From the NCBI GenBank assembly GCA_022865305.1, contig JALHSP010000116.1:62001-126000 (forward strand): 64,000 bases of DNA, given 5' to 3'. This DNA is from Bacteroidales bacterium. Lineage in GTDB: Bacteria > Bacteroidota > Bacteroidia > Bacteroidales > VadinHA17. Below are positions 32,959 to 41,767 of the stretch, piece by piece. The notes beneath the pieces were generated by a model, which worked only from the letters and a program-made list of their open reading frames with translations, had not been told where the DNA came from and did no database searches. Position 1 is the first letter of the stretch. Each line of letters opens with the position of its first letter. Made by a program: the position numbers and the translations under genes.

Positions 32959-33612
32959 TCACTGAAAATTATTTATTTTTTCTGTTATCCAGTCAAACCA
33001 CTCTTTCAGTCCATCCCCTCTTGTGCATGAGACTTCGAAAAGAGGTATATTTGCATTGATTTTTTTCAAATCTGACCTGAAATTGTTATAGTTAAAATTA
33101 GTATAAGGGACCAGATCGATTTTATTGAGCAGTACAGCTTTTGCTTCCCGGAAAAGCATCGGATATTTGTCCGGCTTGTCATCACCCTCGGTTGTGCTTA
33201 CCAAGGCTAGCTTGAAGGTTTCACCAAGGTCAAATTGCGATGGGCAAATCAGGTTACCTACATTCTCCACAAAAAGTACATCAAGTTTGTCGAGATCAAA
33301 ATAACCCAGGACTTTCGAAATGCTGTGAGAGTCGAGATGACATCCTCCTTCCGTATTAATGACAACTATCGGGATGTTGTATTTCTTCAGCCGCTGAGCA
33401 TCTCTGTCAGTAGTTATATCTCCTTCAACTATTCCTAATCTGAATTTTTCTCCAAGCTCTTCACAGGTACGTTCCAGGAGAGTAGTCTTCCCGGCACCGG
33501 GGGAACTTATTACGTTCACCATTAATACTTTCTTCAATTCAAGCAGTTTTCTAACCTCGTCAGCCTTATTCTGGTTCCTGTCAAGGATATTCTTCATGAT
33601 CTTTATTTCCAT
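32959..33612 (-). CDS. hypB: Hydrogenase nickel-insertion GTPase HypB
   Basis: From the ATG at 33612 the protein has 217 residues. This start is chosen because it lies two bases after the hypA stop and matches the family N-terminus; longer forms would run into hypA. It has the P-loop SSPGAGKTTLLERT (about 33-46), GDITTDRDAQRL, EGGCHLDSHSI with the Cys-His metal site at the dimer interface, and the NKIDL guanine-binding motif. It inserts nickel into the [NiFe]-hydrogenase large subunit together with HypA. It has no His-rich nickel-storage N-terminus. It is the last gene of rex-hypFCDEAB. Confidence 0.95.
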   Translation of the reverse strand: MEIKIMKNILDRNQNKADEVRKLLELKKVLMVNVISSPGAGKTTLLERTCEELGEKFRLGIVEGDITTDRDAQRLKKYNIPIVVINTEGGCHLDSHSISKVLGYFDLDKLDVLFVENVGNLICPSQFDLGETFKLALVSTTEGDDKPDKYPMLFREAKAVLLNKIDLVPYTNFNYNNFRSDLKKINANIPLFEVSCTRGDGLKEWFDWITEKINNFQ

Positions 33613-33614
33613 TT

Positions 33615-33956
33615 CTACTCTCCTTCTATACTTTTGATAAATAATTCTTTTCCACTTATAATATCGAGATCGGTTGAGAAGCAGACATTGCACTTAAACC
33701 GGTTTTCTTTCACAAGGAAATCATTGCCACACTTAATACATTTCATTTTTACGGGAACGATTTCAATAAATACATCAGCATCATTTGCAATAGTATCGCG
33801 GACAGTTTCCCTGAATGCATATTCAAAGATTTCAGGTACTATCTGAACCAGTTGTCCGAAAATTATATTCACCCTGGTTACCTTAGACAAGCTCTCCCTT
33901 TTTGCTGTTTCAAGTACAATTGCTGAGAGATCCTCTGCTATCTTTATTTCATGCAT
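33615..33956 (-). CDS. hypA: Hydrogenase nickel chaperone HypA
   Basis: The 113-residue protein starts MHEIKIAE, where the N-terminal Met and His2 bind nickel. It contains the zinc site CIKCGND and CNVCFS (about residues 74-95). It hands nickel to the hydrogenase precursor with HypB. It ends in TAG two bases before hypB and begins 10 bases after hypE. All key residues are present. Confidence 0.95.
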   Translation of the reverse strand: MHEIKIAEDLSAIVLETAKRESLSKVTRVNIIFGQLVQIVPEIFEYAFRETVRDTIANDADVFIEIVPVKMKCIKCGNDFLVKENRFKCNVCFSTDLDIISGKELFIKSIEGE

Positions 33957-33966
33957 ATTTCATGTC

Positions 33967-34974
33967 TTAACAGATCCTAGGTAACTGCACACCTGATGGC
34001 ATATCGAGTATGCGTTTCCCTCCGACAGATGTATGTAAAACAACCAGATTCTTTTTATCATGGATAATTTCCCCGATTATTTCCGCTTGTTTTCCCAGCT
34101 GATCTGACCTGAGAATATCAAGTATTTTTGAGGCCTCCCCGGCACCAGCAACAATAAGCATTTTCCCCTCATTTGCCAGATATAATGGATCAAATCCCAG
34201 CATCTCACACAATCCCCTTACAGGATCATCGACCGGAATGGAAGCTTCGTCTATGGCAATACCTGACCTGATCATACCGGAAAGCTCATTTAACACGGTG
34301 GCCAGCCCTCCTCTGGTCAGGTCACGCATAAAACGTATCTCATTACAATTTCTTAAAAGACTATCTGTCAAATGGTTTAAGGATGCACAGTCTGAAATTA
34401 CCGGAGTTGTGAAGCTTAGCTTTTTACGTGCCCCAAGGACTGCAATCGCATGATTTCCCAAAGATCCGTTGATAATAAGTTTATCGCCTGGTTTTATGTG
34501 ATTACCCTTACTTAAGTGTTCCAGTCCATGATTAAGTATTCCTGTTCCGGAAGTTGTTATAAACAGCTTGTCACATTTTCCCTTCTCAATAACTTTAGTA
34601 TCACCTGTAACGATCTTTACACCAGCTTTCATTGCTTCCTCTGCCATTGACTCCGCAATTATGATCAGGTCATTCAACGGAAAGCCCTCTTCAATAATAA
34701 ATGAGGCAGCAATATACATCGGACAGGCACCTGATACTGCAAGGTCATTTATCGTCCCACATATTGCAAGCTTGCCAATATTTCCCCCGGGGAAAAACAG
34801 AGGATCCACAACATAGGAATCAGTAGTAAATGCCAGTGTATTGCCGGAAACTTTAAGAATCGCCGAATCTGTCAAAGGTTCATTCATCCCGAACCTTTTA
34901 ACAAATACTTTGCTTATAAGCTCATGTGTCAGCTTACCTCCACTTCCCTGGTTCAACGAAATAAAATCATTCAT
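33967..34974 (-). CDS. hypE: Hydrogenase cyanide-ligand synthesis protein HypE
   Basis: The 335-residue protein has the PurM-like ATP-binding fold (GSGGKLTHELI at 11-21, FTTDSYVVDPLFFPGGNIGKLA near 50-71, RDLTRGGLATVLNE near 216-229). It ends in the essential PRIC, whose terminal cysteine carries the carbamoyl group that is dehydrated to thiocyanate. It works with HypF and then delivers CN to the HypC-HypD complex. Its start overlaps the hypD stop by four bases (ATGA), and hypA follows 10 bases downstream. Confidence 0.95.
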   Translation of the reverse strand: MNDFISLNQGSGGKLTHELISKVFVKRFGMNEPLTDSAILKVSGNTLAFTTDSYVVDPLFFPGGNIGKLAICGTINDLAVSGACPMYIAASFIIEEGFPLNDLIIIAESMAEEAMKAGVKIVTGDTKVIEKGKCDKLFITTSGTGILNHGLEHLSKGNHIKPGDKLIINGSLGNHAIAVLGARKKLSFTTPVISDCASLNHLTDSLLRNCNEIRFMRDLTRGGLATVLNELSGMIRSGIAIDEASIPVDDPVRGLCEMLGFDPLYLANEGKMLIVAGAGEASKILDILRSDQLGKQAEIIGEIIHDKKNLVVLHTSVGGKRILDMPSGVQLPRIC

Positions 34975-36056
34975 TTATCAAGTCTGTATTTATACCAGGT
35001 ATTACATGAACCTTCATTTGAAACCATACAGGCACCTATGGGATTTTCAGGAAAACAGATATTCGCAAAAAGAGGACATTCTGCCGGCGTTTTCAGTCCT
35101 CTGAGAATTTCTCCGCAGATGCACAATTCATTATCTTCCCGATGGATGCTGCGGACAGGTATTATCTTCTCTGCATTATACCTGCTAAAATCATTTCTCA
35201 GATCAAGCCCGCTTAAAGGAATTACGCCAAATCCTCTCCAATATGCATCGCATGGTTCAAAAACTTCGGAAAGGTACTTCTGAGCAACAGAGTTTCCATC
35301 CGCTTTAACAGCCCGGTTATATTGGATCTGCACAGATGGAGTTTTTTTATTTACCTGTCTGATCAGCATCAGTACAGATTGCAAAATATCAGTTGGCTCA
35401 AAGCCCGTTATCACGCAACCTATTTTATATTTTTCAGGAATAAAGTTAAAGATTGAAGAGCCGGTTATGGTAGCAACATGTCCCGGACAGATAAAACCAT
35501 TGAGAGTTACCCCTTCTCCTAAAATGGCTTCCATGGCCGGGGGCATTATTTTATGTGCACATAAAAGAAAAAAATTATCAATTTTATCTTTTTCCGCCTG
35601 TTTTATTGTAATTGCAGTCCCAGGTGCAGTTGTTTCAAAACCTATTCCCAGAAAAATGATTTTGTTTTCAGGATTGTTCTTTGCAATTGTAAGTGCTTCC
35701 AGACCGGAAAGTACTATTCTTATGTCCGCACCTTCAGCTTTCTATTTTTCGAGCGATGAAGCTGATCCGGGAACTCTTATAAGGTCTCCGAAAGTGGTTA
35801 TGATAACCTCTTTCATTTCAGAATAAGCAATTGCCTTATCTATAAAATCTGTACCTGTGACGCATACCGGACAACCTGGTCCTGATATCAGCCTTATATC
35901 CGGGGGTAGCAAAGAAGGGATACCAAACCTGTGTATTGCAGCTGTATGACCACCGCACACCTCCATAAAAGTATAATTTCGTATGACTGATTTTCCAATC
36001 TGTTCAGTCAGTTTTAATATCAAATCTTTATTCCGGTACTCATCAATATACTTCAT
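34971..36056 (-). pseudogene. hypD: hypD with a single in-frame amber codon (hydrogenase Fe(CN)2CO assembly)
   Basis: The reading frame from 36056 to 34971 is continuous and 362 codons long, the normal HypD length, except for one TAG at 35742-35744 (codon 105). Before it are the FMEVCGGHT and GPGCPVCVT motifs with the catalytic cysteines. After it come KAEGADIRIVLSG, FLGIGFETTAPGTA, FICPGHV and the C-terminal cysteines that bind the [4Fe-4S] cluster. Nothing else is damaged and no frameshift exists, so this is a recent nonsense change or a base-calling error; GAG, CAG or AAG to TAG would be a single substitution. TAG also ends hypA and hydA, so it is an ordinary stop here. HypD is essential for [NiFe] cofactor assembly in characterised systems. 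Confidence 0.85.
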
Positions 36057-36062
36057 ACAATA

Positions 36063-36287
36063 TCATTCATTCCGGATATTATTCATCTCCTCAATTATTT
36101 TCAGAGTTTCAGCAGCTTCTTTTTCACTTATTTTCTGTATGGCAAATCCGGCATGCAGCAGGATATAGTCTCCGACGCTGGCATTTTCAATCATATGCAG
36201 GCCGGCTTTAAATAAAGTTCCTCCGGCAGAAACTTCTGCCATGTTGCCATCAATAGACTCAATCCTTGCCGGGATACTAAGACACAT
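36063..36287 (-). CDS. hypC: Hydrogenase maturation chaperone HypC
   Basis: The 74-residue protein starts MCLSIPARI, with the essential Cys2 exposed after Met removal, and has the GDYILLHAGFAIQKI segment of the family. It forms the scaffold with HypD on which Fe(CN)2CO is built and then delivers it to the large subunit. The gene starts on the last base of the hypF stop (TAATG) and ends seven bases before hypD. Confidence 0.95.
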   Translation of the reverse strand: MCLSIPARIESIDGNMAEVSAGGTLFKAGLHMIENASVGDYILLHAGFAIQKISEKEAAETLKIIEEMNNIRNE

Positions 36288-38521
36288 TATCTTCTTAATT
36301 TTGATGCAATTACTAATTGACCGAGAGATATCCCTCCGTCATTGGCCGGCACAAGGTGATTTGTGAAAACCTTAAACCTGTTCCGGTTCAAAAGATACAA
36401 AGATTTTTCCAGAAGGTGTTTATTCTGAAAGACTCCTCCTGAAAGAACCACTTTGTTCAGGGATGTTTCTTCCCGTATCTTCCTGGATACTTTAAGAATT
36501 ACCCGGGCGACAGTGTTGTGAAATTTTGCTGATATGACAGAAACCTTCTGCCGGGGCAGGTCTTCCAGAATTGCATTTATTGTATCAGCGAATTCAATAG
36601 TTCCGGTTATCCTGAATGGATAAAAATCATTTGTATCTTCATCAATTGCAGACTCAAGCCGCATAGGTGCTTCAGAATCAAAACTTGCTTTAGAGCAAAA
36701 TCCAAGGATTGCAGAAACAGCATCAAAAAGACGACCAGCCCCCGAGGATAAAGGTGAATTCACCTTACTGATCAGCATTTCTTCGACCAGAAGTAACTTT
36801 TTATCATCGATCGGTTTAAAGAGAGGCAAAGATTTATAATCAAATTTGCCATCTGAGTATTTATGCAGATAAGAGAATGCCATTCTCCACGGTTCATCGA
36901 TTGCTTTTTCACCACCGGGCATAGGGATATAATCAAAATGGGTAAACCGTCTGAAGTTTTTCAGATCGGCAATCATAAACTCACCACCCCATATATTACC
37001 ATCTGAACCGAAACCGGTCCCGTCAAGGCTTATTCCTATAACCTCCTCATCGAGTCCATGTTCAGCTATACATGATGCAATATGGGCATGGTGATGCTGA
37101 ATCCTGACCACTGGTACATTTAATTCATTATGAAGGACTTCAGCATAATCAGTAGAAAGATAGTCAGGATGAAGATCACAGGCAACATATTCAGGTTTAA
37201 ATTTAAAAAGACCTGAAAACCTGTCAATTGTCTCAATAAAAAAATTATAAGTTGGTACATTTTTAAGATCGCCGATATACTGGCTCATTACAGCCTGGTT
37301 TCCTTTCCCGATGCAAAAACTGTTTTTCTGTTCGGCTCCAAGTGCCAGGATACCTTCAACATTGAATTTCAGATCAACCGGTCGTGGAACAAATCCCCGT
37401 GAACGACGAATCAGGCTCGGCTTATGGTCAATAATTTTTATTACCGAATCATCTGTCCTGTTAATTATTTGCCTGTTATAGCTCAGGAAAGAGTCGGCAA
37501 CAGGCTTTAATAGCCTTTCGGCTACAAAATCATCGATAATAATCGGTTCATCAGAGATATTACCACTGGTAAGGACTACAGCCTCTGTTTTGAGTATCCT
37601 GAAAAGCATATAATGAACCGGCATATAGGGAAGCATTGCACCAATTGTATTGAGTCCGTTGCTTACCGGTGTAGATAATTTCTTACTTTGTTTCAGGATA
37701 AGTATCGGCTTTCGCCATGAATTCAGCTCTTTTTCCTCTGTTTCATCAGTACAGCAGTAATTTTTTAAAGCATTCATATCCCTGAACATCACTGCAAATG
37801 GCTTTGAATCGCGTTGTTTTCTTTTTCTCAATTCATTAACAGCATTGTCATTCAGTGCATCGCACATCAGGTGATAACCACCAAGGCCTTTGATCGCAAC
37901 TGTTTTTCCCGAAGCTATCTGTACAGATATCTCTTCCAGTATCTGCTTAATATTACCAATGCTTTTTACGGAATCCTTGTAACTGTAAACAGGCCCGCAT
38001 GAATTACAGGCAATGGGTTGTGCATGAAAGCGGCGGTTTAAAATATCATTATATTCTGAATTACAATTCCTGCACATCCTGAAATTCTTCATTGCGGTTG
38101 TCGGACGATCGTAGGGTAATCCTTCAATGATTGTAAATCGCGGGCCACAGTTGGTACAGTTAATAAAGGGATAATCTATTCTTTCAGGATCTTTCCCGAG
38201 GTCATTGAGGCATTCCTCACAGACAGCTATATCCGGACTTATTTCAGTAATCTGGTTGTTGATGGTTTTACTGCCAGTAATTTTGAAACTGTCATAACCG
38301 GTGAAATATGTCAGGTTTATTTCTATTGATTTTATCTGTGATGCCGGAGGGGCATTCTGAAGAATATCATTGCTGAACCGGTCAATTGTCTTTAGATCAC
38401 CCTGAACTATAACAGACACGCCGTCAGTTCTGTTATCCACTTCACCAACAAGTCCGTATTTCGCGGCCATTCTGCAGATAAATGGGCGGAATCCTACACC
38501 CTGAACCAATCCCCTGATCAG
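36287..38521 (-). CDS. hypF: Carbamoyltransferase HypF, with a non-ATG start overlapping rex
   Basis: The protein has about 740-745 residues in the HypF order. An acylphosphatase domain (GLVQGVGFRPFICRMA) comes first, then two zinc fingers (CEECLNDLG with CTNCGP, and CRNCNSEY with CNSCGP), a YrdC-like domain, and a Kae1-like domain with HHHAHIA near residue 467. It makes carbamoyl-AMP from carbamoyl phosphate and transfers the carbamoyl group to HypE. The conserved first strand YEILIRG is encoded upstream of the first NTG start (TTG at 38509) and overlaps the end of rex. No ATG or GTG is in frame before a stop. CTG at 38521 is used here as the boundary; ATT or ATA further upstream are also possible. 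Confidence 0.88.
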   Translation of the reverse strand: MIRGLVQGVGFRPFICRMAAKYGLVGEVDNRTDGVSVIVQGDLKTIDRFSNDILQNAPPASQIKSIEINLTYFTGYDSFKITGSKTINNQITEISPDIAVCEECLNDLGKDPERIDYPFINCTNCGPRFTIIEGLPYDRPTTAMKNFRMCRNCNSEYNDILNRRFHAQPIACNSCGPVYSYKDSVKSIGNIKQILEEISVQIASGKTVAIKGLGGYHLMCDALNDNAVNELRKRKQRDSKPFAVMFRDMNALKNYCCTDETEEKELNSWRKPILILKQSKKLSTPVSNGLNTIGAMLPYMPVHYMLFRILKTEAVVLTSGNISDEPIIIDDFVAERLLKPVADSFLSYNRQIINRTDDSVIKIIDHKPSLIRRSRGFVPRPVDLKFNVEGILALGAEQKNSFCIGKGNQAVMSQYIGDLKNVPTYNFFIETIDRFSGLFKFKPEYVACDLHPDYLSTDYAEVLHNELNVPVVRIQHHHAHIASCIAEHGLDEEVIGISLDGTGFGSDGNIWGGEFMIADLKNFRRFTHFDYIPMPGGEKAIDEPWRMAFSYLHKYSDGKFDYKSLPLFKPIDDKKLLLVEEMLISKVNSPLSSGAGRLFDAVSAILGFCSKASFDSEAPMRLESAIDEDTNDFYPFRITGTIEFADTINAILEDLPRQKVSVISAKFHNTVARVILKVSRKIREETSLNKVVLSGGVFQNKHLLEKSLYLLNRNRFKVFTNHLVPANDGGISLGQLVIASKLRR

Positions 38522-39201
38522 TATTTCATATCCCTGTATAATAGTTCTATGTTTTTAAGTCCGTCAGCTTTTATAAGATTATGCACATAATAGATCACAC
38601 TTTCCAGTTCATCACACAGGTTGACATTGTTTATTATCACGTCAGATGGTACTTTAAGAAGTACCGGAGCAAAGTTCACTATCCCCTTTATCCCATAACG
38701 TATCAGCTCATCTGCAACCTGCTGTGCAGAAATTTCCGGCACCGCAAGAATTGCCACTTTTACCCTGAACCTGTCGATGATCTCTTTTAACCGGCTCATG
38801 GAATATACCGGTAAATCAGATCTTATTTTCTGCTTGAAAGGATCAATATCAAAAGTGGCAACAATATTCATATTACGCTGAACAAATTTGCTGTACTTCG
38901 ATAACGCAAGTCCGAGGTTCCCCATGCCTATAAGAACAATATTGTGGTCTTTGTTACGATGGAATATTGTCTCCATTTTTTCAAGCAAACAGTTAATATC
39001 ATATCCACCACGTTTATTACCCTTGATGTTGAACTCAGAAAAATCCTTTCTTACCTGGTCGGAGGTGACTCCTGTTTCATTAGCAAGTGTATAAGAAAAT
39101 ACCTTTTCAACTCCCATCATCTTCAGTCTTACAAGGCATGCCCGATATAGAAAAATCCTTTTCAGACTGTTTTTTACAATATATTTTGTGATTTGTTTCA
39201 C
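38518..39201 (-). CDS. rex: Redox-sensing transcriptional repressor Rex
   Basis: The 227-residue protein has an N-terminal winged helix (YRACLVRLKMMGVEKVFSYTLANETGVTSDQVRKDFS, about 19-54) and a Rossmann NAD(H)-binding domain with IGMGNLGLAL (about 90-99). Rex binds DNA when NAD+ is high and lets go when NADH rises, switching on fermentative genes. It heads the rex-hypFCDEAB operon and is divergent from the 19-gene [NiFe] operon, whose start region carries a matching Rex site at 39367-39386. This places the [NiFe] operon under likely NADH control. Confidence 0.93.
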   Translation of the reverse strand: MKQITKYIVKNSLKRIFLYRACLVRLKMMGVEKVFSYTLANETGVTSDQVRKDFSEFNIKGNKRGGYDINCLLEKMETIFHRNKDHNIVLIGMGNLGLALSKYSKFVQRNMNIVATFDIDPFKQKIRSDLPVYSMSRLKEIIDRFRVKVAILAVPEISAQQVADELIRYGIKGIVNFAPVLLKVPSDVIINNVNLCDELESVIYYVHNLIKADGLKNIELLYRDMKY

Positions 39202-39366
39202 ATCAAATCTTATTTAATTATTTCAATCTGCAAGTTAAATATTTTTTCAGATATAAAATAAATTTTTTAAATAATTGATATAATGCATTTTATAATATAT
39301 TTTTCAATCAGTACTTAAAAAATATTGATTTTTTATTGATTTTTATTTTCATTGAATATAATTTTA

Positions 39367-39386
39367 TATGTGAATCTTCTCACATA
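39367..39386. promoter_or_regulatory. Rex operator at the start of the [NiFe]/Mrp operon
   Basis: TATGTGA (39367-39373) and TCACATA (39380-39386) are perfect inverted arms around ATCTTC. Rex sites in many bacteria follow TTGTGA-N6-TCACAA, so the core TGTGA-N6-TCACA matches exactly. It ends one base before the ATG at 39388, suggesting that binding blocks RNA polymerase at or near the transcription start. The rex gene itself is 166 bases away. Confidence 0.78.
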
Positions 39387-39387
39387 A

Positions 39388-40377
39388 ATGTATTATCTGA
39401 GCATTACTAAGGAAGAATGGGATATAGCAGTGGAACAATTGTTATTATCCTATACCATTTTCGCTCCTGTAGAAAATGAGTTTGGTCAGGATTATGAATT
39501 GATGAGACCGGCAGATATATCAAGAATATCATATAATAAACCAAAGCCAGCAACTCCCTTAAAAAATTTCTTCCTCCCGGTTAAGGAAAACGTTACAACC
39601 CAACCTCAATCTGACAAACCAAGAATTATTTTAGGTATTCCAAATTGTGATATCCAGGGACTTGGTATACTGGATGAGATCTATCTTGATAAAGATTTCA
39701 ATGATTTATACTACAGTAATCGTCGCGACAACACAATCCTGATTGCTTCCGACTGTTTTGGTATCCTCGAGCATTGCCACTGTTTATCTTATAATATTAA
39801 ACCATATTCATTTGAAAGAGCTGACATGGCAGTTATACACAGGGATGGTATGATTATATTAAGAGTCATATCGGCAAAGGGTGAAGAATTAACAAAGAAG
39901 ATCCCTCATGTACAGCCTCTCACTGACGGAACCATCATCTCGGCGATTGATACTGAACACAATAAGACGGAAGACCTGCTCAGATCATCAAACAAAGGAC
40001 TTCCGGATTATTCAAGTACTGGATCGCTGGTTAAGAAGGCAAATAATGAGATTTGGGAAAAATATTCATCTCATTGTGTATCATGCGGAGCATGTACAAC
40101 TATCTGTCCAACCTGTACATGTTTTCTTCTGATTGACAAACCAGGTTTTGAGAAAGTGAAACAGATGGATGCCTGTCAGTATCCTGGCTTTGAAAGGGTA
40201 GCCGGAGGGGAAGATGCACTTTTCGAACTTCATAACCGGTTCAGGAACAGATATATGTGTAAATATGTCTGGAAACCCGGGAAATTCAAATCTCTGGCTT
40301 GTACCGGTTGTGGTAGATGCATTGAAGCATGTATTGGTAAAATCAATAAGAATGAACTTTTTATGGAACTCGTTTAA
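39388..40377 (+). CDS. Iron-sulfur subunit resembling sulfhydrogenase beta / anaerobic sulfite reductase A
   Basis: The 329-residue protein matches the beta subunit that, with a flavin gamma subunit, forms the NAD(P)H-linked electron module of group 3b hydrogenases. The C-terminal third has two [4Fe-4S] motifs: HCVSCGACTTICPTCTC (about 230-246) and LACTGCGRCIEAC (about 307-319). Here it is the first gene of an operon whose catalytic core is a group 4 membrane hydrogenase, not a group 3b enzyme; no group 3b alpha or delta subunit is present. It likely passes electrons between the gamma subunit and the ferredoxin-like protein encoded two genes on. The Rex site adjoins its start. Confidence 0.82.
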   Translation: MYYLSITKEEWDIAVEQLLLSYTIFAPVENEFGQDYELMRPADISRISYNKPKPATPLKNFFLPVKENVTTQPQSDKPRIILGIPNCDIQGLGILDEIYLDKDFNDLYYSNRRDNTILIASDCFGILEHCHCLSYNIKPYSFERADMAVIHRDGMIILRVISAKGEELTKKIPHVQPLTDGTIISAIDTEHNKTEDLLRSSNKGLPDYSSTGSLVKKANNEIWEKYSSHCVSCGACTTICPTCTCFLLIDKPGFEKVKQMDACQYPGFERVAGGEDALFELHNRFRNRYMCKYVWKPGKFKSLACTGCGRCIEACIGKINKNELFMELV

Positions 40378-40386
40378 GAGTCTGTT

Positions 40387-41211
40387 ATGGTAAATGACAA
40401 GAACATATATAAACCTCTCAGGGCAAAACTTAAGGATGTTATTGACGAGTCACCGCTGATAAAAACACTTGTTCTTATTCCTGAAAAACAATTCTCATTT
40501 AAAACAGGTCAGTTTATCGAATTATCTGTCGATGGGATTGGCGAGGCTCCGTTTACTCCTTCTTCTTCTCCTCTTGTAACAGAAAAACTTGAAGTAACAA
40601 TTATGAAAACGGGGTACGTGACCGAATACATGCATAACCTTAAACCAGGGGTATTCATGGGGATCAGAGGACCATACGGAAGAGGCTATCCTGTTGAAAA
40701 ATTCTTCGGAAAGGAGGTATTGATTCTTGGCGGAGGCTGTGGCCTTGCCCCTATCAGGTCTCTGCTTTATGCGCTGGAGGCTATCAAGGATAAACTGATA
40801 AAGGTGATTCTCTGCTATGGATCCAAAACGCCTACCGATTGTATATATAAACCTCTCTTTAACCGTTTGAATATTACAGAGAAATTTGAAGCCTACCGTA
40901 CAGTCGACAAAGCTGAGGAGGGATGGGATGGTTCTGTGGGTGTGGTCACAACTCTGCTGAACAAAATAAAGGTTGACATAAAAAATTCTATTGCTGTTGT
41001 ATGTGGTCCTCCTATTATGATGAAATTCGGGACTATCAGGCTTCTTGAAATGGGATATCAAGAAGATCAGATCTACCTGTCCATGGAAAAGAATATGTCG
41101 TGCGGTCTCGGTAAATGCGGACATTGCATGATGGGAGAATTTTTTGTCTGCAAGGATGGACCTGTGTTTACTTATAACGAGTTAAAAAATACTCCGGATA
41201 TTTGGAAATAG
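40387..41211 (+). CDS. FAD/NAD(P)H-binding [2Fe-2S] subunit resembling sulfhydrogenase gamma
   Basis: The 274-residue protein has a ferredoxin-NADP reductase fold: a flavin-binding beta barrel in the first 100 residues, the nucleotide-binding GGGCGLAPIRSLLYAL (about 115-130), and a CGPPIMMKFG segment. A C-terminal [2Fe-2S] site CGLGKCGHCMMG with a last Cys in VCKDG follows (about 238-258). The family oxidises or reduces NAD(P)H and passes electrons to the beta subunit. It starts 9 bases after that gene. Together they form a diaphorase placed at the head of a group 4 [NiFe] operon. Whether it prefers NADH or NADPH cannot be told. Confidence 0.88.
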   Translation: MVNDKNIYKPLRAKLKDVIDESPLIKTLVLIPEKQFSFKTGQFIELSVDGIGEAPFTPSSSPLVTEKLEVTIMKTGYVTEYMHNLKPGVFMGIRGPYGRGYPVEKFFGKEVLILGGGCGLAPIRSLLYALEAIKDKLIKVILCYGSKTPTDCIYKPLFNRLNITEKFEAYRTVDKAEEGWDGSVGVVTTLLNKIKVDIKNSIAVVCGPPIMMKFGTIRLLEMGYQEDQIYLSMEKNMSCGLGKCGHCMMGEFFVCKDGPVFTYNELKNTPDIWK

Positions 41212-41251
41212 ACAAAATTTTCTGATTAAACAATTTAATCTGAATTAATTA

Positions 41252-41722
41252 ATGAAGACAGAGGGCAAGAAACTGACATCGACAGACTTTAAAAAAATAA
41301 GGTTTTTCGATCATTACACCGACAAGCAACTGGATACCATTGCGCGGATGAGCTCGGTAAAAGAATTCAGGGTGAAGGAGATTTTATTTGAACAATATGA
41401 TGAACTCTCTGATGTTTATGTTCTTCTTGAAGGATCTTTATCTCTTGGAATCAGCCTGGCAAAGGAAAAGAGAATCCATCTTGGTACTATTGAGGAGGGT
41501 CAGATGTTTTCGTGGTCTGCCGTTTTCAGTCCGTATATCTCAACTGCATGGGTGATGGCGACTACACCAGCAAAAGTCATTTCCATTGATGCAAAAACAC
41601 TTAATAAAGAAATTGAAAAAGATTGTGATTTCGGATTTAAAACGATGTCAAAAATTGCACAGACTATTTCACACCGGTTAAGTGATACAAGATTCCAGCT
41701 TATGAACCAGTTAATGTTATAA
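41252..41722 (+). CDS. Stand-alone cyclic-nucleotide-binding-like protein without DNA-binding domain
   Basis: The 156-residue protein is a single cNMP-binding-type beta-roll (about 17-125) with short flanking helices and ends at SDTRFQLMNQLML. The Crp/Fnr helix-turn-helix is missing, so it is not a classical transcription factor. The phosphate-binding cassette usually has GELA and PRxAT; here the segment reads GQMFSWSAVFSPYISTAW, without the Arg that holds the cyclic phosphate. The ligand, if any, may therefore differ from cAMP. Its place between the diaphorase and hydrogenase genes suggests an allosteric or structural subunit of the complex. That role is inferred only from position. Confidence 0.72.
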   Translation: MKTEGKKLTSTDFKKIRFFDHYTDKQLDTIARMSSVKEFRVKEILFEQYDELSDVYVLLEGSLSLGISLAKEKRIHLGTIEEGQMFSWSAVFSPYISTAWVMATTPAKVISIDAKTLNKEIEKDCDFGFKTMSKIAQTISHRLSDTRFQLMNQLML

Positions 41723-41767
41723 ATAAACAGGAACCAGACACTAATTTACCTGATTAACGAAGCTGAT

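Noticed and set aside
34971-35546. Separate gene starting at an internal ATG of hypD
   Set aside because: It is in the same frame as the upstream half and begins mid-domain; the two pieces are one HypD with a nonsense codon.
35742-35744. Pyrrolysine or another recoded amino acid in HypD
   Set aside because: TAG ends other genes here, no pyl genes are seen, and HypD is not known to contain pyrrolysine.
40522-41124. 200-residue minus-strand open frame
   Set aside because: It lies wholly antisense to the well-supported flavin subunit and has no family character.
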